Under the pieces are notes generated by a model, which saw nothing but the letters and a program-made list of their open reading frames with translations, was not told the origin of the DNA and searched no databases. A stretch of 62,647 nucleotides of DNA, from the IMG/VR virus record IMGVR_UViG_3300010885_033467, positions 1 through 62,647 of that record. One strand, 5' to 3'. Shown here one piece after another: positions 41,035 to 50,068 of the stretch (positions are counted from its first letter, which is position 1; each line of letters starts with the position of its first letter). The translations under genes and the position numbers were made by a program. This stretch comes from a virus.

Positions 41035-42444
41035 TTACGGAGCGTAGATGATACCGAAGCTCTCAGGGCAGGCGAGACGCTGACCCACGAAAGACTTGTA
41101 GTAGATGTATCTACGGTCTTGATCGGTTGTTCCGAACTCACTGTTCGCACCACCTTGCCATACGTCCATGAAGCCCTTTTGCTTAGCTTGTGGCATGTAG
41201 CACACTTCGATAAGCGGAGCAGGAGATGAAGATGCAGTTCTTGCCACAGCGTTCATCGGAAGGATGAAGCTCAGGTAGTTGCTGTTGTAGCCCGCAGGGT
41301 TGTTGGTTGATGGGTCACTCAGTGCCTTGAGGTTACAGAAGTCATAGGTTCTTGTACCGTCAGTAAATGTCCTTACGTTGATGTTGATTCCCTTTGCAGC
41401 AGCACGCATACCTTCGTCGTCAATGCCTTCATTGAAACGAGTTTGGAATGAACCCGCCTGATTAGGGTCTACGTAGGTCATGGCGTTAGATGAGTACTGC
41501 GCTGAAGCAGCAGCTACGATTTCACGTTGACGGGAGTTGCCGCTTACCATTACGTACTGACCACCTGCGTTGGTTGCATCGAGGTCATCATTTATGCCTT
41601 GGAACTGAGACAGTGTGAAAGCGCCCGGAGCGGTTGGGTTCACAGAACCACCGTTACCGATTATCCACGGCTTCCATCCCTGCATAGTTGTCTGTCCTGT
41701 CAGACCTGTCCATGAGCTTGTGAGTCCTTCAGAGAACATCATGGAGTTGGCGATTTTCTTTATCATTTCCTGTTCGCCACGGATTTTGAGGAACTGATAG
41801 CCTTTCTGAGATACACCATTGCTATCTACTGTTGCCCACTTTTCAGCTTGTTCAGCCGTACCAGTGATAGCCTCAGAGTGCTTGATGTATTGCAGGGCAT
41901 ATTGATACTCCCAATCTGCTTGGAAGTAAGGCGTAGGCTGTCCTGAGCCCTCATACCATGCGTCAGTGATTACCGCAATTTGCTCACCGTTAGCCAGTGC
42001 GGGCACGTTGCCTGTTGGTGATGGTTGCAGGGTTACGGTTGGAGTAGTTGTACCCACACCCGATACAGCAGTAATGACATACGAGTAGCCGTTTTTGAAG
42101 AAACCACCGTCATTTACCTGTGGGAAAAAGAGATTGTTCACACCGAGGCTTGACGTAGCCAGTGTTACGGTTACAGGTGCGCCTGTTGCGCCTGCGGCTG
42201 TGCTACCTGATACGGTGATAGGTGCATTGAAAAAGCCCCTTTCTTGGTGTTTGATGATAGGTCCGCCGACTGCTTTGCGCGGTCCCATTGTTGATACGAG
42301 GGTAAAGGCATCTATATAGCTATTACCTGTTTTTTGATATACGACGCTTGCTACCTGCGGTTTGTACCTGTCTTGTAGCGACCCGTCGGCGTAATTGTCT
42401 AACGACGGCCCTACGCCAGAACTGCCTACATAATTTGTGCTCAT
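41035..42444 (-). CDS. major capsid protein
   Basis: A 469-aa protein between scaffold and a terminator, as expected for the most abundant product. The N-terminal arm (MSTNYVGSSGVGPSLDNYAD) and Ser/Gly/Ala-rich composition suit an HK97-fold capsid of a short-tailed phage. The extended beta insert (about 70-155) and C-terminal YYKSFVGQRLACPESFGI region are consistent. The call rests on length, position and composition; no single signature proves it. Confidence 0.75.
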   Translation of the reverse strand: MSTNYVGSSGVGPSLDNYADGSLQDRYKPQVASVVYQKTGNSYIDAFTLVSTMGPRKAVGGPIIKHQERGFFNAPITVSGSTAAGATGAPVTVTLATSSLGVNNLFFPQVNDGGFFKNGYSYVITAVSGVGTTTPTVTLQPSPTGNVPALANGEQIAVITDAWYEGSGQPTPYFQADWEYQYALQYIKHSEAITGTAEQAEKWATVDSNGVSQKGYQFLKIRGEQEMIKKIANSMMFSEGLTSSWTGLTGQTTMQGWKPWIIGNGGSVNPTAPGAFTLSQFQGINDDLDATNAGGQYVMVSGNSRQREIVAAASAQYSSNAMTYVDPNQAGSFQTRFNEGIDDEGMRAAAKGININVRTFTDGTRTYDFCNLKALSDPSTNNPAGYNSNYLSFILPMNAVARTASSSPAPLIEVCYMPQAKQKGFMDVWQGGANSEFGTTDQDRRYIYYKSFVGQRLACPESFGIIYAP

Positions 42445-42471
42445 TGGTTATTAATGTTTAAATAGGTTGAA

Positions 42472-43605
42472 TTAATTTTTTACTCCCAATAGCCCTAAAA
42501 ATTCCGAAGCGGAACCCTTTTGAACTTGACCCGTTGGAGCGGGTGTTTTGCCTTTCGGCGCTTCGTATGCTGCCATCTTCAGTGCCCATTTTTCATTTAC
42601 GATAGATATGGCTCTTTCTGTGGCTTTCTGTACAAGTTTCGGGTAGTGTTCAGCTACGAACTGCTTTTGCATATAGCTTAGCATTTGTTCCTTGCTTTCA
42701 AAACCCATCAATGCGCCATTCTTTTCGACAAATTCCTGCATAATGGCTTTATCCCTTGCAGGTATATCGAAGTTTATTGGCACATCTATGGCGGAGGCTT
42801 TAGAGTCGAACGGGTCAGCTATTTTCAGAGATACGGGCAGTTTGTCAAAGCTCTTAATGAGGTTCGGCGCTTCTGTTTTCCAATATGTCTTTTTAGCCTC
42901 CAATTCGGCATCCAATTTTGGCGCTTCGGTCTGAGCGGGAGCGATAGCATCTGCTACGAGCTTTTCCTTGTGAGCGTCAAATTTTGCCAACGCCTCTTTG
43001 AAATCCTTATTCATGGCGACCTTGCCTACTGCTTTTTCTGCGGGTGTCGCATCTTCGTATAGCTTGTACTTGTCTATAAGATAATGCTCTCTTTCCTCAG
43101 CCGTCAGATTAGGGTCATCCAATTTCAGTTGGAAGTCTAGGACATCCTTTGGAGCCATTTCCTTGAAATCGGTTGCAACAAAGGTGAAAAAATCAGCCTT
43201 TGTCATTTTTGTTCCCACCTCCAACTCATCAGCGAGTTTGGCTAGTTCCGTTTTATATTGTTTGTCTGCTTGCGGAGCGGATAGCTTGACCTTTATCGTT
43301 TCTAGATCTGCGCCCAAGTCTCTGCTCAGGCGTTCTCTGTACTTCGACTCAAAGTCATCATCGGCTACGGGTGCAGTAGTTTCCTTTACAGGCTCATCCT
43401 CTATGGAGATTGTGTCCGATTGCGCGGGCTTAGTCTCCACAGTTTCAGTTACCACAGGCGCTACTTCCTCCTTTACAGTTTCTGTCGGCGCGACTTCTTC
43501 CACTATACTTTGTTGTGGCGCTGTGTCGCTATACAGTAATCCCATAAGGGTGGATGCAGATTCCGAAGTTTCTGTTGGACTTTGTACTGTTTCTGTTGCT
43601 TCCAT
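42472..43605 (-). CDS. scaffolding protein
   Basis: A 377-aa, highly acidic, coiled-coil-rich protein between portal and capsid. A low-complexity Glu/Thr/Val N-terminus (about 1-90) is followed by charged helices and a short basic C-terminus (KGTPAPTGQVQKGSASEF is flexible). This profile and position are typical of head scaffolds. The first gene after a consensus late-type promoter. Confidence 0.75.
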   Translation of the reverse strand: MEATETVQSPTETSESASTLMGLLYSDTAPQQSIVEEVAPTETVKEEVAPVVTETVETKPAQSDTISIEDEPVKETTAPVADDDFESKYRERLSRDLGADLETIKVKLSAPQADKQYKTELAKLADELEVGTKMTKADFFTFVATDFKEMAPKDVLDFQLKLDDPNLTAEEREHYLIDKYKLYEDATPAEKAVGKVAMNKDFKEALAKFDAHKEKLVADAIAPAQTEAPKLDAELEAKKTYWKTEAPNLIKSFDKLPVSLKIADPFDSKASAIDVPINFDIPARDKAIMQEFVEKNGALMGFESKEQMLSYMQKQFVAEHYPKLVQKATERAISIVNEKWALKMAAYEAPKGKTPAPTGQVQKGSASEFLGLLGVKN

Positions 43606-43621
43606 ATATAATACGTTGATA

Positions 43622-43654
43622 CAAAAATACTAAATTCAATTCACTTAAAGCAAA
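43622..43654 (-). promoter_or_regulatory. promoter of the scaffold-capsid genes
   Basis: TTTG, a 21-bp spacer and TATTTTTG on the minus strand fit the Bacteroidota consensus, starting about 10 bp before the scaffold start codon. It would boost scaffold and capsid over portal. Confidence 0.6.
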
Positions 43655-43694
43655 GATTTAACTGATTAGTTTTAATCTATTGATTATTAATAAC

Positions 43695-46103
43695 TTATTT
43701 TTGTGTATTTGGCTGTAATTCGTGCTCAAGAATGGTATGCTGCTGCTCCAAATTGCTCTTTATGACTGCGTGATGGGCGCTGTTGATGTCCTTTTGTTGC
43801 GTCACCTTTAGATTCCATTGACCCGTTAGGTCTATTTCCTCCATCTTGTACTGGTGTTCTTTGTCCATCTTTTTGTCATCTATCTGAGCCTTTTGCTCAT
43901 TAGCCTGCATAGAACCTTCGAGGTTAGTCTTAGCGTTCGCTTGTTGCTGTGCTGTTTGGCGTTCAATGTTCTTCTGCACTATATTGCCGAATATGAGCTG
44001 TATGAGCTTAAAATCAACATCGCTATCTATCAGGTCGCACAGGTAGAAGTAGTCGGGATAGTTCAGGCCGCCCTTTATTGGGTCGGCTGTATTGATAAGC
44101 GCCTGCTTGGCTGCGTCTTTTAGTTCTGATTTTGCCTCTAAGGTTGGCTTAGCCTGCCAATCGAAGGCGAATGAGTGTGATATTACGTTCTCGCCCAAAA
44201 TGTGCGTTACGGTCTTTCCTAGCGAGTTTTCTATAACCTTTACTTCACCACTGCGAACCTGCATCTGTATCTTTTGCGCCATCTGTTCACACATTTTGCA
44301 GTGTGTGATTGCCACTCCCGATATGATTTGCTGTAAAGAATAACCCGTACCTGCGACCGCCAATTCACTAACAGCTTTACCCGTACGCGCTGCGGGAGTT
44401 GCACCACTTGTTATGTCGTTAAAGCCTATGACCTGCTTCATGGCATCCACATTGTTGTGTAGATCGGTCAGCCATCCTTCAAAGTCAGAACCTAGTCCCC
44501 CTTCTAATTCTCCGATAGGTTTATAGCCCTGTGCCTGTTCGGGTGTAAGGAAGTTCTTTGACGACCAAATCAGATTGCCCGTAGTATTAAATATCTGCAC
44601 GACTGACCTTGCGCTAATTTTGCCGTCCACAGATACATTTGATAGCGCAGACACGTCTATTGTATAGCCCCGTGGCCTTGCTGCTGCCTTTGCCTGTTGC
44701 ATTTTAAGCCATGCTAGGTTAGCCGCCTCGTCAAATGCGCGTATTCTGTCTGTGAATGAAGCTGTATTGACTACATAGGTAAGTAGCGGACATACGGCTT
44801 TTTTTGCCTTTAGTATCTCGCGTGACTGATTGAGCACCTTGCCATAGTCAAATACTATGTCAGTGCCAACCACCCAATATAGTTGCTCGTAGTATTGCAG
44901 GTCTATTTCAGATACAACCTTGACTTTCTTTTTGCCCTTACCACCTTCGCTTGTATCGGTGTACTCTATGTCGCCCACTTGTGTATCAGGGTCTACGGGC
45001 TGAAATTTATCGCCCAATGAACCTTCTTTTTTCTGATACTTCAGCCTATCCGAGTTGGCAAAATACATCTTCATTACAGGCACATTGAATGTCTGCCAAA
45101 TGCTGTTTTCTGAATCGGTATTGACCATTGTCTGAATACCGCTTGGCATCGTTGTATTGCCAAAGTTGTTTCTGTATAACGATAGTATCTTTTCTTTTTG
45201 CAAAGCAGTCAATGGCTCGTCTATCATGGTCATTAGCTGTGAAGCTGTGTATGATTCCATGTAGGCTATCTTGTCAGGATTCGACAATAGGTGTCCCCTA
45301 AACTCCTCTACGATTGCATTTACAGGGTCTACGTACTTTGCCGTGGTCGTGTGGTCTATCGGATTGGTCACGATGTCTACCATGAATCGCCCGATGTCTA
45401 CAACGTCCTCGTAGTGCATCTTTTTGAGCAATTTCCACGGGATATCGCCACCGTTCATAGCGCTTTTGATAGCCATTTGCATAGCCGTTTCAAAGCCATG
45501 CTTAAATCCCGTATTCATAAAGATGTCCAAATCCTGACGGGTATTTATCTCAATCGGAGTATCGGGCTTTTGCCCAATGTCTAGCTGTGCCAGTTCCTCC
45601 ATTTGCTTTATGTACTGCTGATTCTGAACCTGTGACCATATCTGCCACTTGATGTTTTCTTTTTCGTCGCCCGCTTCAGGGTTGATGGCGGTACATACTG
45701 CATCCCAATCGTATTCCTCTAAACGAGAAATAACTTGGTCGCGTAGCTGAGGCCAAAATTTCAGACGCTCCCAATCCAAACTGAGAAAATTCTTTAAATC
45801 CTTTTCGGCATCCGTTTCCATAGGTCCATCAGGATTACCCCCACGTTTACCGATTATCTTTTCTATGAGTAGTCCCTCATCCTGTTTGCCTTGGGATATA
45901 AGCCTGTTTGTTACCCATTCCTGTATTTTAAGGTACGAGATATACCGACCCGATGCGAGTTGATAGTTCCAATAGTAAAAGTTCTGAGCTACACGCAGAT
46001 AGCCTTCCTTAGTCCTATTGGCTACGTCGGTCATATCAGGTGCGGGCTTATCGGGCTTTTCTATTTTGATAGACGCGAACGGTGAGCCAAGATTTTCTGC
46101 CAT
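43695..46103 (-). CDS. portal protein
   Basis: An 802-aa protein with the long helical C-terminus expected of a large portal (Gln-rich coiled coil: QTAQQQANAKTNLEGSMQAN) and an alpha/beta body containing TSGATPAARTGKAVSELAVA, like the conserved portal segment of crAss-like and related podoviruses. It lies directly upstream of the scaffold gene, separated from the terminase only by the inverted 269-aa gene and tRNA-Gln. Size and position support the call. Confidence 0.75.
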   Translation of the reverse strand: MAENLGSPFASIKIEKPDKPAPDMTDVANRTKEGYLRVAQNFYYWNYQLASGRYISYLKIQEWVTNRLISQGKQDEGLLIEKIIGKRGGNPDGPMETDAEKDLKNFLSLDWERLKFWPQLRDQVISRLEEYDWDAVCTAINPEAGDEKENIKWQIWSQVQNQQYIKQMEELAQLDIGQKPDTPIEINTRQDLDIFMNTGFKHGFETAMQMAIKSAMNGGDIPWKLLKKMHYEDVVDIGRFMVDIVTNPIDHTTTAKYVDPVNAIVEEFRGHLLSNPDKIAYMESYTASQLMTMIDEPLTALQKEKILSLYRNNFGNTTMPSGIQTMVNTDSENSIWQTFNVPVMKMYFANSDRLKYQKKEGSLGDKFQPVDPDTQVGDIEYTDTSEGGKGKKKVKVVSEIDLQYYEQLYWVVGTDIVFDYGKVLNQSREILKAKKAVCPLLTYVVNTASFTDRIRAFDEAANLAWLKMQQAKAAARPRGYTIDVSALSNVSVDGKISARSVVQIFNTTGNLIWSSKNFLTPEQAQGYKPIGELEGGLGSDFEGWLTDLHNNVDAMKQVIGFNDITSGATPAARTGKAVSELAVAGTGYSLQQIISGVAITHCKMCEQMAQKIQMQVRSGEVKVIENSLGKTVTHILGENVISHSFAFDWQAKPTLEAKSELKDAAKQALINTADPIKGGLNYPDYFYLCDLIDSDVDFKLIQLIFGNIVQKNIERQTAQQQANAKTNLEGSMQANEQKAQIDDKKMDKEHQYKMEEIDLTGQWNLKVTQQKDINSAHHAVIKSNLEQQHTILEHELQPNTQK

Positions 46104-46122
46104 AGGTTAACAGTATATCGTG

Positions 46123-46156
46123 CAAATATACTATTAAATCTTCACTTTAAGTCAAA
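46123..46156 (-). promoter_or_regulatory. candidate promoter of the portal gene
   Basis: TATATTTG with TTTG 22 bp upstream on the minus strand, 20 bp before the portal start. The spacing is slightly long. It is divergent from the strong promoter of the plus-strand gene. Confidence 0.45.
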
Positions 46157-46190
46157 TATCATACATGGTTGATTAATAGCAATATAAAAC

Positions 46191-46223
46191 TTTTGAAAAT
46201 TAGATGAATTATGGCTACCTTTG
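46191..46223 (+). promoter_or_regulatory. strong promoter of the 269-aa gene
   Basis: TTTTG, exactly 20 bp and TACCTTTG: one of the closest consensus matches in the window, giving a leader of about 25 nt. Confidence 0.75.
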
Positions 46224-46254
46224 CCATATTATTAATAATAAACAATTTTAACCT

Positions 46255-47064
46255 ATGGCAACTCTTTTCATCCCGCTCAATGATGGTACGCATCCATGTG
46301 TGTCTATCGGGGGCGTAAACCAACCAACCCCACCCGCAGGTGAAATAGCGGCTGCTGACGTTGTGTACGTGCTCCCTTGCAAGTATAACGTGAGCGGGTC
46401 TTTGACCGATATGGTCTGTGCTTATGTAGGACAAAACTCAACCACACCTACACCGTATATATTCAATGTCTCTACTCTCGCAGGATTCCTTACTTTCCTG
46501 TCTACCGCTACCGTTACCAACTCGCTCAGCACGTACACCAAGCTGAAAGTTCTTAACGGCTCTAAAAACAGCGCAACGGTTCTGCCTAGCGTTCTCATTA
46601 ATCAAAACCTTATCATCGGTCGTGAATATCAGGCGCTCAATAATATCTGCACTATCATCGCAGGTTCACTCAGCAAGACATATCCTAACACTCAACTCGG
46701 CGTACTCGGCAATCAGACTGACGCGGGCGCTGCTGCCACTGCATCACTCGCAGTTCCTATTGCTGCATCACCTGTCAATGGAGATACCCTGAAAGCATAT
46801 ATCAATGGCGTGCAAATCGGCACTACATACACAGTCTCAGGTTCACCTTCACAGGCCACCGTCAAAACGGCTATTGACGCAAAGTTCAACAGCAACACCC
46901 TCGGATTCACATTCGTCGGTACGCTTAATACTAACGTTGACACACTGGCGGGCACAGCACCTACTAAGGGTTCGTTCTATAATGGCTACACCGTGTCATT
47001 CGTGAGAACAGGAACAACCTTCGGTTCATCAAATGTGTCGGCTACCTTCTCAGGAGGCGTATAA
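46255..47064 (+). CDS. unknown plus-strand protein inside the head gene cluster
   Basis: A 269-aa Thr/Ser/Ala-rich, beta-predicted protein with no signal peptide (MATLFIPLNDGTHPCVSIGG). About residues 165-269 look like a repeated beta-sandwich. It is transcribed against the surrounding late operon from a strong promoter and followed by a bidirectional terminator. It might be an abundant virion decoration or vertex protein, or a prophage-expressed moron. No family recognised. Confidence 0.6.
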   Translation: MATLFIPLNDGTHPCVSIGGVNQPTPPAGEIAAADVVYVLPCKYNVSGSLTDMVCAYVGQNSTTPTPYIFNVSTLAGFLTFLSTATVTNSLSTYTKLKVLNGSKNSATVLPSVLINQNLIIGREYQALNNICTIIAGSLSKTYPNTQLGVLGNQTDAGAAATASLAVPIAASPVNGDTLKAYINGVQIGTTYTVSGSPSQATVKTAIDAKFNSNTLGFTFVGTLNTNVDTLAGTAPTKGSFYNGYTVSFVRTGTTFGSSNVSATFSGGV

Positions 47065-47090
47065 GCTCTTTCATGTTTCGTTTGTTTTGT

Positions 47091-47116
47091 AAATGCCCTA
47101 AGAAATTAGGGCATTT
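47091..47116. terminator. bidirectional terminator before tRNA-Gln
   Basis: AAATGCCCTAA and TTAGGGCATTT form a perfect 11-bp stem with a GAAA tetraloop, flanked by T-rich sequence on both strands. It ends the 269-aa gene and can also end the terminase operon coming from the other side. Confidence 0.85.
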
Positions 47117-47120
47117 TCTT

Positions 47121-47190
47121 TATCCCTTCGTCTAATGGCAGGACATCACATTTTGGATGTGAGTATATTGGTTCGAGTCCAGTAGGGATA
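47121..47190 (+). tRNA. tRNA-Gln (TTG)
   Basis: A compact 70-nt cloverleaf: acceptor TATCCCT/AGGGATA fully paired, anticodon stem TCACA/TGTGA with loop TTTTGGA and anticodon TTG, and T loop TTCGAGT with a weak T stem. CCA is not encoded. It starts 4 nt after a terminator and ends 1 nt before the terminase stop, with no promoter of its own. It reads CAA, a frequent Gln codon in this genome. Confidence 0.88.
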
Positions 47191-47191
47191 A

Positions 47192-49375
47192 CTACTTGTA
47201 TCGAGTAAAGAAGTCACCCAAGTCTATCTTTGCGTCCTCTTTCTTTTCGTTTCTCTCTAGCACTTGATAATAGTGCCTGTATGCTCCCGTAGCGGCTATA
47301 AACAAATCCCACGGTCTGAAATCTTCGTAGTCCATATCTCTTAGTTGCTCTAGTAGCTTTGGAAACTTACATCTTTGAGCACACCTGCTGACGTACTTTT
47401 GCATCGCATTTATCATCGGAACTTTTGATTCGTCACCGCCGGTATAGAAGCCCGCATGTGGCGTTGCCTCTATCCTTACATCGCCTTTCTTTATGACTAG
47501 CTTTTCGGGGAACATAAGGTAATTTGTAAATCCCTTCTTTACAAAATAATCCTGCACTACCCGAAGGTTATTTTCGGGAGCCATAGCGCATCCGTAATAA
47601 ATACACATCATTAGCATATCCTCTGCAAATTCATCAGTAGGCATATTCTCGTATCGGAAAAAATACTGACAAACAAAGTCGTCCGTTTTCCATGTGCTAG
47701 GGTCGTCCATTAGGTTATCTATCGCAGGATTAAACCCCGCATATACAAAACCTGCACCTTTAGATGATCGTGCTACGTCCTTTACATTGTCGTACTTAAA
47801 ACAATCCGCACCCGCAGTAAATAGATGTGTATTAGCGGGCGCTCTGCCACCATAAGATTCTACTGATTTGTTTGCGTACTGTTGCGCCAATAAACTTATC
47901 TCTACACGCGCTTCTGCTTTTGACGTAGGTATAAATTCAACCGTTCCAAATTTCACATCATCTACCCATCCAAATTTTCCGTATGTGACCAAGTGGTCAT
48001 TGCCCCTGATAAAATAATCAAGACGGTTATTTATCTTGGTTACATCATATAAGCATCCTACTGCCGACGAACGGAACGCCTCTTTAATGCTACGCGGAAA
48101 CTTCCTGATAATATCCTGCTTTTTAGCATCCGTCTTTTGGTTGTTTATAAGTTCGTCTATGAGTTGTCGTCCACCCTTCCGAGCTTCTTTATCCGCAAAC
48201 TTCAACCTGTTTGCCTCGTGCCTTTTTTTCATGTACTCGTATTGGTACTCTTTAGGCTCATCTATGATAGCCTGCCCGTATTGGTCGGCTATGTAGTTAG
48301 CATAAGACGGAGTAAAATACGGGTACAATCCCGATACCGTTTTCCCTTCCTCAGTTATTCTTTGTTTGCTTTTGTCGTGATATATTATTCTGTCGCTATC
48401 AAGAAACACCTGCCTGAAGTTTGCGCCTCCACGCTTTTCCATCTCCTCAACCGTGGTAGTAAACAAAGCCTTGCCAACTATCCTTTCATCTTCCATAAGA
48501 CAAGGCTTAATAACATCTAGTGTTGTGCCTATGTTTTCCTCTGTGTTTTTACCACACTCGTCATTGCCATACATATGCTCTTTCTGCCCGTCAAAAGCAA
48601 GCGCATTACTTGAACCGTATTCGATGTGACTATCAAGTGCGGGATTACCTAAGTGGTCGCCTATGTCAAACTCCCTTCGCTTGCCCTTTGATGATAGGTC
48701 TGTGCTACTATTGGGACGTAGATAAAAAGGATATTTTTTAAACGGCAACGTAATACACTTTTTCATGAACCTTTCAGCATCATCCTCGGTCTTAGATTGC
48801 ATCGCTGCATACCTATTGGCGTTCATTCTTGCCTTGCGTATCATCTTAGCGCCTAGCTTAAACGATTTGCCGACACGCCTACGCATCATCATTATACCTC
48901 CGTAGCACACAGGATTGGGCACTATCTCAAACTCCCACCAATAATCTTCCTCTAAATCCCATGATCTAAACTGAGGCAGACCCGTGTCCATGTGATAGAA
49001 TGAAAGGTATTCAAGGTACGCGCCACTGATATATGTCGGCACTCCCCTTATTAATTGCCATTGACCAGTATCTAGCAGGTCATGTGTTTCAGCTATAAAA
49101 TTTGCAAGATGGTCTTTTGCTTCAACGTGTTTGTACGCTAAAGACTTATCCTTTTCGGATTTGATAAACTTTTCTAGCTCCCATAGTTCCTTTGGCGCTA
49201 CTATTGGTTTAAAGAATTGCTCTTTAAAGTCCATCCCAAAGTTTACCATTTGGTCTAACTTGGGCGGTTCTGTCAGGGTTATGTGATAGGGTGCAAGGTC
49301 GTCAATGTCTTTACAAAAAGTAATCTTCGTATTTGCGTCCTGATACCCTTTATATTTGGGGATTAAAATAGCCAT
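47192..49375 (-). CDS. terL: terminase large subunit
   Basis: The packaging motor. The 727-aa protein has a Walker-A-like MMMRRRVGKSFKLG (P-loop at about 165-171), a Walker-B/catalytic region HMYGNDECGK (about 267-276), and a C-terminal RNase-H-like nuclease beginning near FTAGADCFKYD. The length and long N-terminal extension are like terminases of Bacteroidota podoviruses. It is followed in operon order by portal, scaffold and capsid. Confidence 0.88.
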   Translation of the reverse strand: MAILIPKYKGYQDANTKITFCKDIDDLAPYHITLTEPPKLDQMVNFGMDFKEQFFKPIVAPKELWELEKFIKSEKDKSLAYKHVEAKDHLANFIAETHDLLDTGQWQLIRGVPTYISGAYLEYLSFYHMDTGLPQFRSWDLEEDYWWEFEIVPNPVCYGGIMMMRRRVGKSFKLGAKMIRKARMNANRYAAMQSKTEDDAERFMKKCITLPFKKYPFYLRPNSSTDLSSKGKRREFDIGDHLGNPALDSHIEYGSSNALAFDGQKEHMYGNDECGKNTEENIGTTLDVIKPCLMEDERIVGKALFTTTVEEMEKRGGANFRQVFLDSDRIIYHDKSKQRITEEGKTVSGLYPYFTPSYANYIADQYGQAIIDEPKEYQYEYMKKRHEANRLKFADKEARKGGRQLIDELINNQKTDAKKQDIIRKFPRSIKEAFRSSAVGCLYDVTKINNRLDYFIRGNDHLVTYGKFGWVDDVKFGTVEFIPTSKAEARVEISLLAQQYANKSVESYGGRAPANTHLFTAGADCFKYDNVKDVARSSKGAGFVYAGFNPAIDNLMDDPSTWKTDDFVCQYFFRYENMPTDEFAEDMLMMCIYYGCAMAPENNLRVVQDYFVKKGFTNYLMFPEKLVIKKGDVRIEATPHAGFYTGGDESKVPMINAMQKYVSRCAQRCKFPKLLEQLRDMDYEDFRPWDLFIAATGAYRHYYQVLERNEKKEDAKIDLGDFFTRYK

Positions 49376-49417
49376 AAGTTTTCACGGGTTCAGCCGTATA
49401 GGTTAAAAGTGGTCAGT

Positions 49418-50068
49418 TCATTTACTCGCACGCGCTTCAGGGGTCAGTCTTGCCTTTATGTCCTCTCTTACTACCGTTGAGCCTACGTAGTTTAGCAAAT
49501 CGATATCACCAATGAATAACTTGTCGGCTAGCTTCTCTAGCTTTTGCTCAAGTACTTCGCTGTCCTTTTGCGTACTAAGCCTGACTTTCATTAGCTCGTC
49601 AGGCGTTTTTTTGCCGTCGTCGGATATGGCTGAGCTAATTATCTTCTGATGCTCTAACCATAGTTCACTTGCATTGCACAGTTGCAACCAAATGATATTG
49701 TTCTCAAACCTAAGAAAACGCATTTTAAGGTCTATTACGGGCAGACTTTTATTAGCTATAATAGCATTTACCTGCTCAGAGAAAAACCCTTTGTTATCCA
49801 CTTTAGCACCACAAAGAAGCATAGCTGCTTTTTTACGGGCTAAAACATTTTCCTCGCCATTAACAAGGGGCGATTTTGTATGATACACGTAGACGATATA
49901 TCGGATAACTTGATCGGGCGTTAATCCTACCACCTGTTTGATAGTTGGCTTCATATCCTCAAACATTCTCGCCAAGTCAGGAAAAGCGTTTAATACGGAT
50001 TCATCTTTGGGTACGCCAAGGATATTCCACCGCATTTTTTCGCCGTCCTTGTATGTGTAATTGGTCAC
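49418..50068 (-). CDS. hypothetical protein, possible small terminase
   Basis: A 216-aa helical protein directly upstream of TerL, overlapping the GroES-like gene by 4 bp. Residues 40-110 are helix-rich (QVIRYIVYVYHTKSPLVNGE) and the C-terminus has charged heptads (KDSEVLEQKLEKLADKLF). Position suggests a terminase small subunit or packaging factor, but no DNA-binding motif is obvious. Confidence 0.5.
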   Translation of the reverse strand: MTNYTYKDGEKMRWNILGVPKDESVLNAFPDLARMFEDMKPTIKQVVGLTPDQVIRYIVYVYHTKSPLVNGEENVLARKKAAMLLCGAKVDNKGFFSEQVNAIIANKSLPVIDLKMRFLRFENNIIWLQLCNASELWLEHQKIISSAISDDGKKTPDELMKVRLSTQKDSEVLEQKLEKLADKLFIGDIDLLNYVGSTVVREDIKARLTPEARASK

